64,000 bases of DNA, taken from assembly GCA_030581615.1 (NCBI GenBank), contig JAKTTT010000021.1, positions 1 to 64,000 on the forward strand, written 5' to 3'. The notes under the pieces are model-generated. The model saw only the letters and a list, made by a program, of their open reading frames with translations. It was not told where the DNA came from and did not search any database. A program made the position numbers and the translations under genes. Origin of the DNA: Alloascoidea africana. Taxonomy: Eukaryota > Ascomycota > Alloascoideomycetes > Alloascoideales > Alloascoideaceae. Positions 31,641-42,368 of the stretch are shown here, one piece after another. Positions within the stretch are counted from its first letter, which is position 1; each line of letters opens with the position of its first letter.

Positions 31641-31872
31641 CTCATGGGGACTGTAGCTGGTGCTGATGGAGCTGCTGGTGCTGGTCCTGGTGCTGGTCCT
31701 GGTCCTTATCGCCAGGCCCAGCAGACAAATAAGGTCCTGCCCATAACCTAACAACCACCCCCAAAATTTTTCAATCACAAGTCCGCCCATACTAACAATC
31801 TCTTATCAAATCATTCTACTCTCTCTTTTCCTTGCATCCACCACCCTATCTTCTGTCCTCGACCTCTATCTA

Positions 31873-34242
31873 ATGAACTCTCCACCATTACAAACCCGCC
31901 AGCCCATTGTAAAAGACGGATGCAACTCCTCTATGGCCCCTGCTCCCGATCGATCCCTTGTGTCTGCTGATAAAGTGGGAGATCGCTATCGCCGTAATCA
32001 CAATCAACAACACCAGCTGGTCTCCACCCACCACCTCAATCTCAATCTCAATCTCAATCTCAACCACGATGAATCGGACCAAATCCGTACCCAATCCTTA
32101 AGCTCCTCCTCTTTAAATCTTCTTCCTGACTCGCCCGGTTTCCCTGCCTCTTCTGCAAAGCCAATGAAATCAACAGATACCCACAATAATCGTGGTGGTG
32201 TTACTCCACCAACACCAGAATTTTCAGATCCCAGCACCCCAGTGTGTCAAAACTGTAAAACTTCAACAACCCCACTCTGGAGACGCGATGATCATGGAAA
32301 TGTCCTCTGTAATGCCTGCGGACTCTTTCTCAAGCTCCATGGAAGACCTCGTCCAATCAGCCTGAAAACTGACGTCATAAAATCGAGAAATCGGACAAAG
32401 CACAAAAAGGGAGGAACGACCACCACCACTTCCTGCTCCAAAACATCAGATTCAGCAAATGTCGTAACCTCAGCAGCCTCCTCCAAAAACGACCAGAAGG
32501 AAAAGACCAAAGATAAACGGAAACGAAAGAGCAGAGCCCAGCAGAACAAACCGTCCGAAAGCAAGGATCCTGTTGCAACTAATAGGGTTCCAGATGCAAC
32601 CAGTCCAAATGCTTTCCGTTTGTCTTCTTTGATAGAGGTTGTCGACTCCGGCTTGGTCTCTGGAGATATGGATTTAAATTTAAACACCTCCAGCAACAAA
32701 AAAAGTGTCTCGATCCTCAGTCTCAACAGAAACTCGGCCTCTTGCTCCTCGCTCTCGTCCTCTCCATCCTCTTCAAGCATCCTTGACTCACCAAAACTGG
32801 TATCAAACCATGCCTCTGTCGTATTCCCTCCCGTTCGCCCATTCCTAAATGGTAATTCCCACATTCGAGGAGAGCGATCTTCTCCTCTGTCCCAAGCCAA
32901 TAACAGTCTATCCGCACTCAGCTGGGCTGCAAATAACACTCCTCCATTACTCTCGTCCATTCATCATGATCATGATCATGATCATGAATCTAATGTTCGA
33001 AGCGCTACTCGCAGTGCTCAAAATTCGTCGTCAAAGCTGCAAAATCAACCTTTTTCAGGCATCACCAGCCCCTTGCTTCTCGCCTCCACGGCTCCATCTC
33101 TTTCTTTTCCTTCTGGTAGTAATACGACTACTAGTACCAGCGCCCCATCAACGACAACATTAGTGGGTAACAAAAGCTCACCAGCGTGGCCTCTGGCCTC
33201 CACCAGAAATGTGCCCACGGTTTTGGATCAATTGCATTCGATATCCGCAGACCAACAACCTTCGTCACCGTTTCTTACCTGCCAACAACAAAACAGTGAC
33301 ACGAGACAAGAACCCCACGGTGTTGTGCCTTTAAAAATTACAAGAAAGACAAATGATATTGACCAAAAGCCAAGAGAAGATCTAGTTGCTGTAGGAGGAA
33401 AATCAAAGTGCGAAATAACGACAGAAGAACCCCCTTTGGCGTCATCATCAACTACAGGTGCAAGCCACGGGGACTCGTCGTCTCAACAGACCATAACCTC
33501 CATATCTGCTTCCTCCCCCAGCTTTGGACCCCAATTTTCTCTCTCATTGTCATCCTCGTTGCATTCGATAAATCTAAGCAATGACAGACTAACCCATACA
33601 CAACCTAATAGACCCCATAATTGCACCACTCTTCTCAATGGGAACGATTCCAGACTTGATGATGATGATTGTAATCGTGTCGGTACTAATGAAAAACTCT
33701 TGTCAGGCTCGAAGAGAAAGCCCTTGCCGCTGATTCCTGCCCCTTCCATCCTTCTTCCAAATCCATCAAGCAATATTAAGGAATCCAGCAAAGAAGAGAT
33801 TCAACTTTTAAAAACACGAATAAGTGAACTGGAGTTGGTAAATGATTTATACGAATCCAAAATTGCGGAGTTGGAGCATGCGGAACTCATAACAGGCAGA
33901 CGTGAGTTTCTAATGAGGCAAAAACTGAAAGACTTGAACATTGTCTTACCCCTGGGTTGGGATACAACCAATCGGAGCATCAGTGATCCCGGTTCCTATT
34001 CTTACAATATCTTTAAAGATGATACCCCAGTTGTTGTTGTTTCATCAAAAGACACGGACTCGTTAAAAGTTGATAACAACATGAATTTGAGTTCCAAGAG
34101 ACGACGCCGGAGTAGCGTTGGAGGACATGAAACTCGTCATTCAAGAAGCAAGCTGTTGAAGAAAATGGAAGCAATGGAAAGGGATACAAATGACCATGGC
34201 TTGATTCAAAATAGGACTGTTAAACAAGAAGAGATTGCTTAA
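31873..34242 (+). CDS. GZF3: GATA zinc-finger factor with C-terminal leucine zipper (AreB/GZF3/DAL80 type)
   Basis: Single exon, 789 aa. One GATA finger, C125-x2-C128-x17-C146-x2-C149, has the fungal core T-P-L-W-R-R-D. It is followed by the basic arm [12 protein letters not shown] and [12 protein letters not shown], the AreB/Asd4/Gzf3 form. A heptad coiled coil at about residues 640-690 ([19 protein letters not shown]) is the dimerising zipper that separates this group from the AreA/GAT1 activators. Known members repress or modulate nitrogen-catabolite genes. The middle is Ser/Thr/Asn-rich. Residues ~55-64 are an (LN)n run encoded by a CAATCT hexanucleotide repeat. Confidence 0.85.
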   Translation: MNSPPLQTRQPIVKDGCNSSMAPAPDRSLVSADKVGDRYRRNHNQQHQLVSTHHLNLNLNLNLNHDESDQIRTQSLSSSSLNLLPDSPGFPASSAKPMKSTDTHNNRGGVTPPTPEFSDPSTPVCQNCKTSTTPLWRRDDHGNVLCNACGLFLKLHGRPRPISLKTDVIKSRNRTKHKKGGTTTTTSCSKTSDSANVVTSAASSKNDQKEKTKDKRKRKSRAQQNKPSESKDPVATNRVPDATSPNAFRLSSLIEVVDSGLVSGDMDLNLNTSSNKKSVSILSLNRNSASCSSLSSSPSSSSILDSPKLVSNHASVVFPPVRPFLNGNSHIRGERSSPLSQANNSLSALSWAANNTPPLLSSIHHDHDHDHESNVRSATRSAQNSSSKLQNQPFSGITSPLLLASTAPSLSFPSGSNTTTSTSAPSTTTLVGNKSSPAWPLASTRNVPTVLDQLHSISADQQPSSPFLTCQQQNSDTRQEPHGVVPLKITRKTNDIDQKPREDLVAVGGKSKCEITTEEPPLASSSTTGASHGDSSSQQTITSISASSPSFGPQFSLSLSSSLHSINLSNDRLTHTQPNRPHNCTTLLNGNDSRLDDDDCNRVGTNEKLLSGSKRKPLPLIPAPSILLPNPSSNIKESSKEEIQLLKTRISELELVNDLYESKIAELEHAELITGRREFLMRQKLKDLNIVLPLGWDTTNRSISDPGSYSYNIFKDDTPVVVVSSKDTDSLKVDNNMNLSSKRRRRSSVGGHETRHSRSKLLKKMEAMERDTNDHGLIQNRTVKQEEIA
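32033..32063 (+). repeat. In-frame CAATCT hexanucleotide repeat encoding (Leu-Asn)n
   Basis: About five copies of CAATCT inside the GATA-factor CDS, preserving frame. Confidence 0.85.
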
Positions 34243-35557
34243 CTTGATTTTTTTTGTTTGGTCTTTGTGTTTTTTTGGTTTTTTTTTATCTTTTTTAACC
34301 TCTCTATGGAGAATACAAAGCATCATTTTCTCTACGTTTTTATTGTTTTTATTTTGTATGGTTAATTATTTATTTATTTATTTATTTGTTTGTTTGTTTG
34401 TTTTATTTATACAATATGATTGATTGTACATAGAGCTGGTTTTTATTCATGACTGATGACAACCTTTACATAGCTAGTTTTTTTTTCTTGCATATATATA
34501 TATTGTACCATTTTAGCCGCTTTTGAAACAATTAATGAATGGTAAGAACCGCTATAGATCCCCAGCATTTGTATTGTGCTCTCGGCAAGTGAATGGATTG
34601 AATGGGTGGTGGTGGTGGTGGTGGTGGTAGCACTTTTAAACTTCAGAAGTAACAGCAACCCAAAGTATGAGCAAAACTGTACTTGCCTCTCAATTGTAGA
34701 AAAAGAAAGAAGAAACGAATTTCGATTCTAGCAAACTTGTTCATGATTGCGAAGCGTTTGTTGTCATGCTCTCGCTGATTTCTGTTATCATCCCCCCAAT
34801 ATACTGTCATTAAAACAACGATCAAAATAATATGTTACTGGATTTTAAATTAAGCATAAGCTTGTCGTTTCACCCAATGCCAAACCTAACTCATAGGAAC
34901 AGATACAAGAACCGCAATGCTGGGGCTGACAGCTCTTATCATCTGTCTGATTCAAGGGAAATCGTCGTTTCATAGGCTCACAGAGTGACAACCCTTGAGC
35001 TCATGACATTTATGTTCAGCTGCCATCCTCAGCTCAGCTCAACTCAACCATGGTCATTCCGAAACAGCAGCACCTGTCACCGTCCACCCAGAAATGACGA
35101 TGCACCATGGCCTCTCTTTTCGTGACGAAGCTGAACATTTCCCAAGAAGCAAAGAACATTGGTATGTACCCCCTACATGACGCCACGGCGCAAGCCGTTG
35201 CCAAGTTCGCTCTTTATCCGACACCACCTCTAACCCGGGCCTATACCCATTTTTGCCACACTCCTTGATCCTGATCATTGCTGGCTCAGCCCCTTCGAGA
35301 GAAGAAGAGAAGAGCTATCTCATGCCTGTCTTGGACCCTGCCGCAGCTCCCAGCCGCGCCCAGCCTCTCAACACCCGTACACCTCATCCGCTCTGTAGCC
35401 ATCTCCCTGTTTCTCTCTCTCTTTCCTACTTGCTCTTCTCCAGACACTTTCTTGTTCACTCTACTTTCGCTTCAGTTCATTTTTGTGTGTTTTTTCTTTA
35501 TCTGGCTTCTTTATTTTGATTAATTAATTGGTTATTTGACGACCTGCTGTTAAAAAA
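34243..35557. other. 1.3 kb intergenic region with simple repeats
   Basis: No gene that I can support. It holds a TTTA tract that turns into TTTG (about 34364-34403) and a (GGT)8 tract (34605-34628). The last ~300 bp before the RhoGAP ATG is a pyrimidine-rich leader with a GTATGT donor-like site at 35161, so a 5'-UTR intron is possible but unproven. Confidence 0.5.
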
Positions 35558-37393
35558 ATGGCCTCGGAGCCTGGAAATTCACCTTCCAAGTCTTTGTCCG
35601 CTTGGTGGTCACAATTCAAAAAGAGAGACGGAGCTACTAACCGGTCTCCCAAGAGTTCTGCGAACGGAACTTCCTTATCCCCTCCTAGAAGACGTCCAAC
35701 CCTCGATCGGAAAACAAAATCTTCGAATAATGTCATTAGCACATCTTTTGAAAAGTTGCGACTACAACGTGATGATTATGTCCTTCAAACTGCACGCAAA
35801 TATGGTGATTCAGAAATCTTTGGAGCACCACTCGAGCAAGCTATACAAATTGCCAGTGCAAACATTATATCCACCACTCCAGAAGGTGTCGAGTACAGAT
35901 ATGGGAAAATCCCTATAGTTGTTGCCAAATGTGGGGTGTTTTTAAAAGCAAACGGTTTAGACGTTAAGGGCATATTCAGACTTGCTGGATCTGTTAAAAG
36001 AATCAAAGAGTTACAATACGTTTTTAGCTCTCCTCCTTCTTATGGAAAATCTTTGGATTGGGATGGGTATACCACTATTGACGTAGCATCGCTTGTTCGA
36101 AGGTATCTTAACCAGCTACCAGAGCCAATTATACCACTAGCAATGTATGACCAGTTTCGTGCACCCTTGTTGGAGCGTCCAGCTATCAGAAAGTACTTGA
36201 AGAAGCGGGCAAATCTACTCGTCAAGTCTCAAGTTGATGAATCCTCTCACAACCCAGATTCCAGTGCTATCACTTCAGTGCCGATCTCTCAATCCCAGAC
36301 CCCAGTACCATCAGCTACCACTAATAAAACGACCACCACCGAAAATGGAAATGGAAATGGAAATGGAAATGGAAATGGAAATAACGAGGCAAAATCAACA
36401 GTAAATTCAAATGATTGTGGTACAGAAAATGCCAAAGAAAATACAGAGGCTGATCATGAGAATAATAGCAATTCAAGCAAAGAAATTGGAGACCCAGAGG
36501 CAACACCATCTGAAGAAAATAATAATTCCTCTTCAGTAGAAGAAAAGGAAATTGAAAAGAATGAAAAACGTTCCAGCTCTCAAGACTTGGTGGATCAGTC
36601 CAAGTCAACAGAAGCGAATAGGTTGTTGGAAAAAAATGAATCCTCTGAATGCGAAATTAAAGAATCTAATTCTTCACCCAAAGATGTCAAAACAGAACAG
36701 AAAAAAAGTACCAAACCGCCAAAGGAAAACCTTCTTAAGCAAGATATAAAAATGGCGCTAAACAATTATGAGAAGCTAATAAAGGCAATGCCTGATAGGT
36801 CAAGAGAATTACTGATGTATCTTTTAGATATGCTCGCAATGTTTGCCTCCCATTCCGAGCAGAACAAAATGCCAGCCTGTAATTTGGCCGCAGTCTTTCA
36901 ACCTAGCATTTTCTGCCATCCAGATCATGACATGAACGTTGAAGAGTATGAGGTGGCAAGATCCGTCATTGAATTTTTAATTGAATATTGCCATCATTTA
37001 GCTCCAAGAATTGAAAAGCATGTGATATCACAGCTTCAACCTGAAAAGAAGATTTTGATTCCTCCTCTTCTCATTACTACAGATTCCTCTACCAGTCTGT
37101 CAAACCAGCCCCAGAATAATGAGTCACCTTTAGATTCTGCAACGAATTTGTTAACTGAAGGTTCTATGTCTAATAATGTCACAACCACCTCTTTACCCAG
37201 TCCAGATGTACTGGGGATACCTACAGTTGACTCTGAGAATGGAAATGGTTTAATGGCACCTCTATCCTTTCGAAAGAGTAATAAAGAGTTTCATTCTTCA
37301 TCCAGGCCCTTGGGAAGAAGACACAGCAAGAGCCTTAGTAGTCCTCGACCTCCAAACTTGCAAGACTCCCTTTCTTCTTCTGATGTATTATAA
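35558..37393 (+). CDS. SAC7: SAC7/BAG7-like RhoGAP with a low-complexity insert
   Basis: Single exon, 611 aa. The RhoGAP domain starts near residue 90 with I-P-I-V-V-A-K-C-G-V-F-L-K. The arginine finger is in G-I-F-R-L-A-G-S, followed by L-D-W-D-G-Y-T-T-I-D-V-A-S-L-V-R-R-Y-L and L-P-E-P-I-I-P-L. The second half resumes at about residue 400 with M-P-D-R-S-R-E-L-L-M-Y-L-L-D and N-L-A-A-V-F-Q-P-S-I-F. About 170 residues of Ser/Asn/Glu-rich sequence, including an (NG)n run, separate the halves. Sac7 and Bag7 down-regulate Rho1 in cell-wall integrity and actin control. The C-terminus is Ser-rich and basic. The catalytic Arg is intact, so the enzyme should be active despite the insert. Confidence 0.88.
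   Translation: MASEPGNSPSKSLSAWWSQFKKRDGATNRSPKSSANGTSLSPPRRRPTLDRKTKSSNNVISTSFEKLRLQRDDYVLQTARKYGDSEIFGAPLEQAIQIASANIISTTPEGVEYRYGKIPIVVAKCGVFLKANGLDVKGIFRLAGSVKRIKELQYVFSSPPSYGKSLDWDGYTTIDVASLVRRYLNQLPEPIIPLAMYDQFRAPLLERPAIRKYLKKRANLLVKSQVDESSHNPDSSAITSVPISQSQTPVPSATTNKTTTTENGNGNGNGNGNGNNEAKSTVNSNDCGTENAKENTEADHENNSNSSKEIGDPEATPSEENNNSSSVEEKEIEKNEKRSSSQDLVDQSKSTEANRLLEKNESSECEIKESNSSPKDVKTEQKKSTKPPKENLLKQDIKMALNNYEKLIKAMPDRSRELLMYLLDMLAMFASHSEQNKMPACNLAAVFQPSIFCHPDHDMNVEEYEVARSVIEFLIEYCHHLAPRIEKHVISQLQPEKKILIPPLLITTDSSTSLSNQPQNNESPLDSATNLLTEGSMSNNVTTTSLPSPDVLGIPTVDSENGNGLMAPLSFRKSNKEFHSSSRPLGRRHSKSLSSPRPPNLQDSLSSSDVL
36342..36380 (+). repeat. In-frame GGAAAT hexanucleotide repeat encoding (Asn-Gly)n
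   Basis: About six copies of GGAAAT in the RhoGAP insert, frame-preserving. Confidence 0.9.
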
Positions 37394-38313
37394 CGCAATG
37401 AATAACACAACGAGGTATTCCAGCTAAAGTTTGAGCCTTGGGAATTGAACTTAAAACTAATTCTTTCTTGGCTATGGGCGAAATATTTTGTGTAATAACT
37501 AGTGATTTCCTTTTTTTTTTTTTTTTGTGCATTTTGTTTTCGTTGTGCAAGCTTTAGATTCGAATGATTGATAATAGTAAAGGTTCTTTTTTTAATTTTT
37601 ATGGTCAAGAATGCTTCACTTCTTTGACACCGCCGCGTTCTCTGGGTTTTTATAGTTTTTGTCTGTATGTCAACATATTGGGCGAATCCTAAAACGATGA
37701 GAAAGCTTTGTTTGAAGAAACATTTCTTGCAACTCAGAAGACTATGTTCGATCCTTCAAAAGCTGCAGTCAACATTCTCATTCCTGATCTGTCCTCAACT
37801 GGTGATGACACGCTTCTTCATATGTTGCTAAGGCCAAGAATGGAGCCAAGACCAAGACCAACGTGTTTGAAATCTAAGCGCTCTTTTGTGTATCTTGTTA
37901 TTTTGGATTTTTATCAAGTATGTTTACTGTCTTTGCGCTTTATGGGTCTCACTCTGTCACTCATCTATCAAAAAGGTTTCAAAATAAGAAACTCTAATTG
38001 GCGTATTTGCATTTGTGTTATGTCTTGGACTGTCAGAGATAATCTAGCTGAGAATTGTAGGAGTATTTGGTGGATGGTCTGGGAAACCACGACAAACGAA
38101 TTTCACATCCTCTTGCTTTTAATCGCGGCTTCGCGACCAAAAACCAGTTGTCATCAGAAACAACGCTGGAAATTACAACTCACCAAGAGTCCTGTGCTAG
38201 CAAAAGACATTGCACGTTCAATAAATAGGACTGTAATATGAATCGATACATACGCTATCTGGACTACTTCAACAACTGTTTTGATTCTGTTGTTGATATA
38301 TACCAGTGTGTAC
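37394..38313. other. Intergenic: RhoGAP 3' flank and unexplained ORF
   Basis: Contains the RhoGAP 3' UTR (T-tract at 37510-37525). An ORF on the + strand runs to 38241, open from about 37708 with its first ATG at 37744. Its predicted product has no recognisable motif and irregular composition, so I do not call it a gene. Confidence 0.4.
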
Positions 38314-38447
38314 TGTTAGGACTCGGGTGATATCCATTCCAGGTAAGCTCGGTCTATGGCTATATAAGTAATTACATCCCTATTCTATAGCAATTCAGCA
38401 GCTATGTGTGTGAATCATTGACCCCTAGCTTTCTTCCAGAGCTAACA
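38314..38447 (+). mobile_element. Solo LTR (134 bp) of an LTR retrotransposon, with 5-bp target duplication
   Basis: The segment begins TGTTAG and ends CTAACA, a 6-bp terminal inverted repeat typical of LTRs. It is flanked on both sides by TGTAC (38309-38313 and 38448-38452), a perfect 5-bp target-site duplication. A TATATAAG TATA-like element lies inside. No internal region or second LTR is next to it, so it is a solo LTR left by recombination. The short length suggests a Ty1/copia-type element, but family is inferred. The intact target duplication suggests it is not very old. Confidence 0.85.
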
Positions 38448-39152
38448 TGTACCTGTCATGAACGATGCCAGAGTGTTTTTCTTTGCCACGGTATCATAAG
38501 GCCCAACTTTAAGATCAGCATCCACTGAACTGTCTTAAAGTTCGCACCATGCCAATCAGACATCGTTTTACTCCTCTTCCCCTTACTTTTATGCTAGTCT
38601 CAATTAGCCCCGATTTTCTGTGGCTTCATCATCACTTTGTAAGTTTTTCTCAAAAACAGTTAACATTTTTCTCACAAAAGGCGGCGTGTAATGTCCAACC
38701 GATAAAGCTCCCTTTTTGATCAGCAATATCAACAAGAGAATATAAAACTTTTGGCTTTTTTGTGGGATCAGAAGCTGATGATTATGGGAAGGAGGAAGAT
38801 TTCATTCTCTCGCTTAGATCCAAGAACATCAATAACCTTATTCTTCCTTGGGGTTCGCTCATGAAAAGCTTGTTGGAACCGCACAACCTGAATAATTAGT
38901 ATTTGAGAGAAATTCGCCCATTGAAATAGAGCTTACGCTTCAACTTTGAAGATCTTTTCTGTTGACGCTTTTGAGTTGACATGTGTTAAACTTTGAGAAG
39001 CATCCATTTTCATCTCACTTCTAGTCCCAGCCAGATTCAATATCATCTCCTCTATTTCTACTTGTCTCCTATGCTGATGACGCTTCCCTGATTAAATAAT
39101 TTCAACTGTCTCAGCCATTGCTTAACTCTAAATAAAGCTAATGAAAGAAAAC
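38448..39152. other. Stretch between solo LTR and USP-like relic
   Basis: No intact gene. On the minus strand, short open stretches about 39090-38970 and 38925-38830 may be decayed continuation of the ubiquitin-protease relic. A TACTAAT plus TTCAG acceptor-like site lies between them. Confidence 0.35.
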
Positions 39153-39546
39153 GATCAAAATCTCATGAATGTCATGTTGAACTGAACCTATTTCTAAATC
39201 AGGTTTCTGTTGAAATACTTTAGAAATGAGCCGGCAAGGGTGAAGCTGCAATCCATAATTGACTTGTAGCGAACAATTAATCTTGCAAACTCACACTCAA
39301 GGCTGCCTCGGAAAGCAACTCTACAAGAATGTCCCTTGCCGGCTCTTTACCAGTTGTCCTTTTGGTAATATCTGTCCTGGAAAATAGTCTCTTTGTGCTT
39401 CTTGTAGCTAGGATTGCGAGATTGAGATCCTTGATGAGATTGCCTTCAGTGAACATTTTTGCAAATGGATGAAGCCAAAAAAAGCATTGGATTATAGGGT
39501 TCAAGTAGCAAGTATTCCCTGAATTCTGCAAAACCTTCGTTGTCAT
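39153..39546 (-). pseudogene. Ubiquitin-specific-protease-like gene relic
   Basis: The minus-strand ORF 39546-39295 starts with M-T-T-K-V-L-Q-N-S-G-N-T-C-Y-L-N-P-I-I-Q, the USP/UBP Cys box with its catalytic Cys in N-T-C-Y-L-N. A GTGAGT donor and an 88-nt intron-like gap (39207-39294, acceptor CAACAG) lead to K-P-D-L-E-I-G-S-V-Q-H-D-I-H-E-I-L-I (39206-39153). This resembles the second conserved USP block (usually Q-Q-D-A-H-E-F-L). After that the frame breaks down and no His box is found within 500 bp, so only ~100 residues of a >300-residue domain remain recognisable. In the first block Ile-Ile replaces the usual V/L-L; in the second, Q-H-D-I-H-E-I is degenerate. It is probably a dead gene or captured fragment. 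Functional USPs deubiquitinate proteins. Confidence 0.55.
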
Positions 39547-39719
39547 TTCTGCAACTAACGAAAGTTCGCTTGAGAAATTCCTCTTCTGAATTCATTTGAT
39601 TAAAGAGTTCTCAACGGATAGGAACTCGTTTGAAAAATTGTTCTCCATGCAGCCAAGACAAAACACACACTTGAAAGCTTGTTGGCGGTTTTGAAAAAAA
39701 AGACAATAGAAAAGCGTTA

Positions 39720-40827
39720 ACGTGGTTCACATGCGAGCTGATCATACAAGCGAGCTGATCACTTTCCACAATTCTACAAACTCTTCATTTAAATATTAAT
39801 TTTTTTCTGCCACACAACATGTATTCAAATTCTAAAGAAGCCAATCTCCTCCTTGCCATCCAGGCTATCAAACAAGATACAAAACTCAGCATACGGAAAG
39901 CTGCCCAGATCTACCATGTTCCCTATTCAACACTATACACTAGGATGAATGGAACAGCTGATATTCCTGCCAATTCGATGTGGTTGACCCAGATAGAAGA
40001 GGAGACTCTAGTCAAGTTCATTCTTGACGTTGATACCAGAGGAGTTTTTCCCCACCTCTCTAGTGTTGAAGATATGGCCAATCTCCTGCTCGCGCGGACG
40101 CGTCGGGAAGTACTGGGCTACACACTTCGTCAAGCGACAACCAGAGCTCAAGACACGCTTTAATCGCATATACGGCTACCAGAGGGCTAAATGCGAAGAT
40201 CCAGATGCGATAAACGTGTGGTTTCGGCTTGTGGTGAATATGAGAGCCAAGTATGGTGTGGCTCATGCGGATATCTACAACTTGGGTCTCTTCGACAACA
40301 CAGACCCTTCCACAAGCCGCTTCACAGTCTGCCTACACCAAATATCGAATATCCCGACACCAGAGCAGCTCTTCAAAATCAATTGATGAAGCTGTTGACA
40401 AGATTGTAAAAGGAACTCAGTCTTTGATGCACCAGGTGGCCCTCCTGCGTGCTGAGACCAAGTCACTTCACGAGGCTAATGAGAGACTTAGCAAGCGCCG
40501 GAGGGCCAAAAAACAGGCATACAGCTAGGAGGAGTCCTTTCGGTAGGAGAAGGTCAAGACTTTATAGCTTAGAACGAGGTGGATAAGCAGGTAGCTCATG
40601 AAACAAGGCAATCTGGTGGTCGGTCGATGCGAGCTGCGGTGGCTGTTCGGCGATGTCGTACTTGCGGGAAAACTGGTCATAATTCGCGGACTTGTACAAA
40701 AGATGTAGAAATGTCTGGAGATTCAGATAAGGGTAATATCGAGTAGAGTTTTATTGTGGTTGTGTTTTAATTGTCTGTTATATTAAGATAGGTTATGGAA
40801 AGTGATCAGCTCGCATGTGAACTACGT
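39720..40827 (+). mobile_element. Fot1/pogo-type DNA transposon, internally deleted
   Basis: Terminal inverted repeats begin ACGT(G/A)GTTCACATGCGAG and extend about 34 bp; both ends are flanked by TA (39718-39719 and 40828-40829), the pogo/Fot1 target duplication. The left repeat contains an extra ~17-bp internal duplication of the GCGAGCTGATCA part that the right one lacks. The element is 1108 bp, whereas autonomous Fot1-like elements are roughly 2 kb. It keeps both ends of the transposase gene but lacks the DDE catalytic core. Confidence 0.88.
39819..40746 (+). pseudogene. Fot1/pogo transposase remnant lacking the DDE core
   Basis: From ATG 39819 the frame encodes a psq/CENP-B-type HTH (S-I-R-K-A-A-Q-I-Y-H-V-P-Y-S-T-L) and the start of the second HTH (I-E-E-E-T-L-V-K-F-I-L). 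A frameshift near 40105 moves it into the frame reading G-K-Y-W-A-T-H-F-V-K-R. After A-D-I-Y-N-L the DDE catalytic region is missing and sequence jumps to the C-terminal part S-Q-S-A-Y-T-K-Y-R-I-S-R-H, followed by a coiled coil with L-S-K-R-R-R-A-K-K. Further frameshift and stop separate the last segment, a zinc-knuckle-like C-R-T-C-G-K-T-G-H-N-S-R-T-C ending at 40746. It is non-functional. Confidence 0.85.
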
Positions 40828-42368
40828 TATCTTCAAAATTTGATACTTAAAACTCAAACACTACCGTTTTTTTTTGCTCCAGCTCAAAGAATCTGAGTCC
40901 ATCATGTTGTCATTGGTTGGATACTCTGTCTCCAATAGAGCAGGCTCTTTATTATTATCTTTAGAAAATGGATAAGCAAATCTGCGTGTTGTGTTCCAAT
41001 ATTCAATCTTGGGATTCCTGGATTTCACGCAAGTTGTCTTGAAAACATACCGGTAGTAGAATTTGCACATTAAAAGGGAAAGGGAACAGACTTTCCTTAT
41101 ATATTTATACACTGGAATTAACTTTTTCTCTATGGACCAGTTGGAGCATTTCTCCCAAAGCGTTTTCTTTTGTACGCGAGCTGAACTTTCGCTCTATCTA
41201 AGAGAAAACTTAACCTTGAGAGATGGTTTGACTAGAAGTTTTCGTAGCCATCTCATAACGATGCTCGTAGTATGTTTAGTAATATTCTCTATTTTGTTTA
41301 TTTGAAGGTGGTCATTTAGTTTTTGTTCAAGTTGAAACTACTAGGCATTTTGTACGTTTATCTTCTCTGTAGTACTTCAATGCCATAAATCAGTATTTAA
41401 TTCAGAATGGAAGCAAAAAAAGAAAATAATGATGAACTACAAGAAAGGAGTCAGTTAAGAACAAAAAAACTTATTATAACTATTTCTTGTTTAGTAGCTC
41501 ACACATGTAACGATGTAGCTTAAACTTTTGAATTCTTCAGAGGTGTTTCTAACAGATATAAGAAATAACAGCATATTCCAACCGTAATAAACCTCGAATA
41601 ATTTCCAAACTCAAGCAATCAATTGAGAGCATGATAATATGGTCTGCTAGAGCGATTCATTCTTCACTATCGCCATTTTAAACGCTAAGTGCTAATTCTA
41701 CAAATATGCTTTTGCTTTTGTGCAATAGATTTTTCAGGTTGCTTAGAAGACATAGCAAAGCGGAACATTTTGCATGATTTGAGTTGTTCCGTGGTAAGAT
41801 TTAGGTAGACTTAGATACTATGTTACAACGGGTAGCTTTCTTAATTGAGAATTCTCCCCCAAAAGTTAAACCAATCCATGTTCCCACCGCTATCAAGCAC
41901 TATGTATCTTGACACCATGACATCCAGTCTCTGACGTTGTAGTATTCTTTTTAAAGAAAAACGTCATCGGGTGGAGGTTCTGAAATACTGAGCCATTTCT
42001 GCTGGAAGAAAAGTATGGCTGTACCGAATAGCCTTGTACTGCTAATAATCTAGAGTGGCTTAAAACGATGAATTAATATTCTTTCTTGAGAACAGTAACT
42101 ACCGTTCCAATTCTTCTGTATCAAGGTTAAGGTGGGTAAAAAAAATTAAGAAAGGAGTTGTAATTTTAGTATGTTCTAAAATCTGATCTATCTAATCTTG
42201 AAGAAGGGCATGTTATATATGTATGATGTCGACGCTTGTTTTGACAGACATTATACCTTATTGTTTCTTGTGCCAGCCCTTCACTCCCATTTTCCGCATC
42301 TGCTTCCAGCTTATTAATCTGACAAAATATCCAAAATGTCTGAGGATCTAGTTCTTGTTCGTGTTCTC

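Larger units (their letters stand above)
31122..31872. other. Repeat-rich divergent promoter region
   Basis: This 751-bp region between the histidine phosphatase and the GATA factor holds several simple repeats: AAAGGTC-type units (31175-31210), GGGTCCT/GGGACCC units (31367-31412), GCAGAGAG units (about 31459-31487), (CCAGAT)6 (31605-31640) and GCTGGT/CCTGGT units (about 31667-31707). It also holds a 26-bp perfect palindrome (31261-31286). ORFs crossing it on both strands are products of the repeats. Confidence 0.7.

Noticed and set aside
31118-31645. Minus-strand ORFs of 84-175 codons over the GATA-factor promoter
   Set aside because: They translate tandem repeats (for example Ser-Gly runs from CCAGAT units) and lie between two well-defined divergent genes.
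37744-38241. 166-codon ORF on the + strand
   Set aside because: No motif, irregular composition, many Trp/Cys/Ile, no clear promoter; it sits in the fossil island, and chance or decay is more likely than a gene.
38948-38992. Short minus-strand ATG ORF followed by a donor (GTAAGC) and TACTAAT/CAG acceptor
   Set aside because: Gives only a 24-48 residue product with no similarity, and a neighbouring frame fits better as decayed protease sequence.
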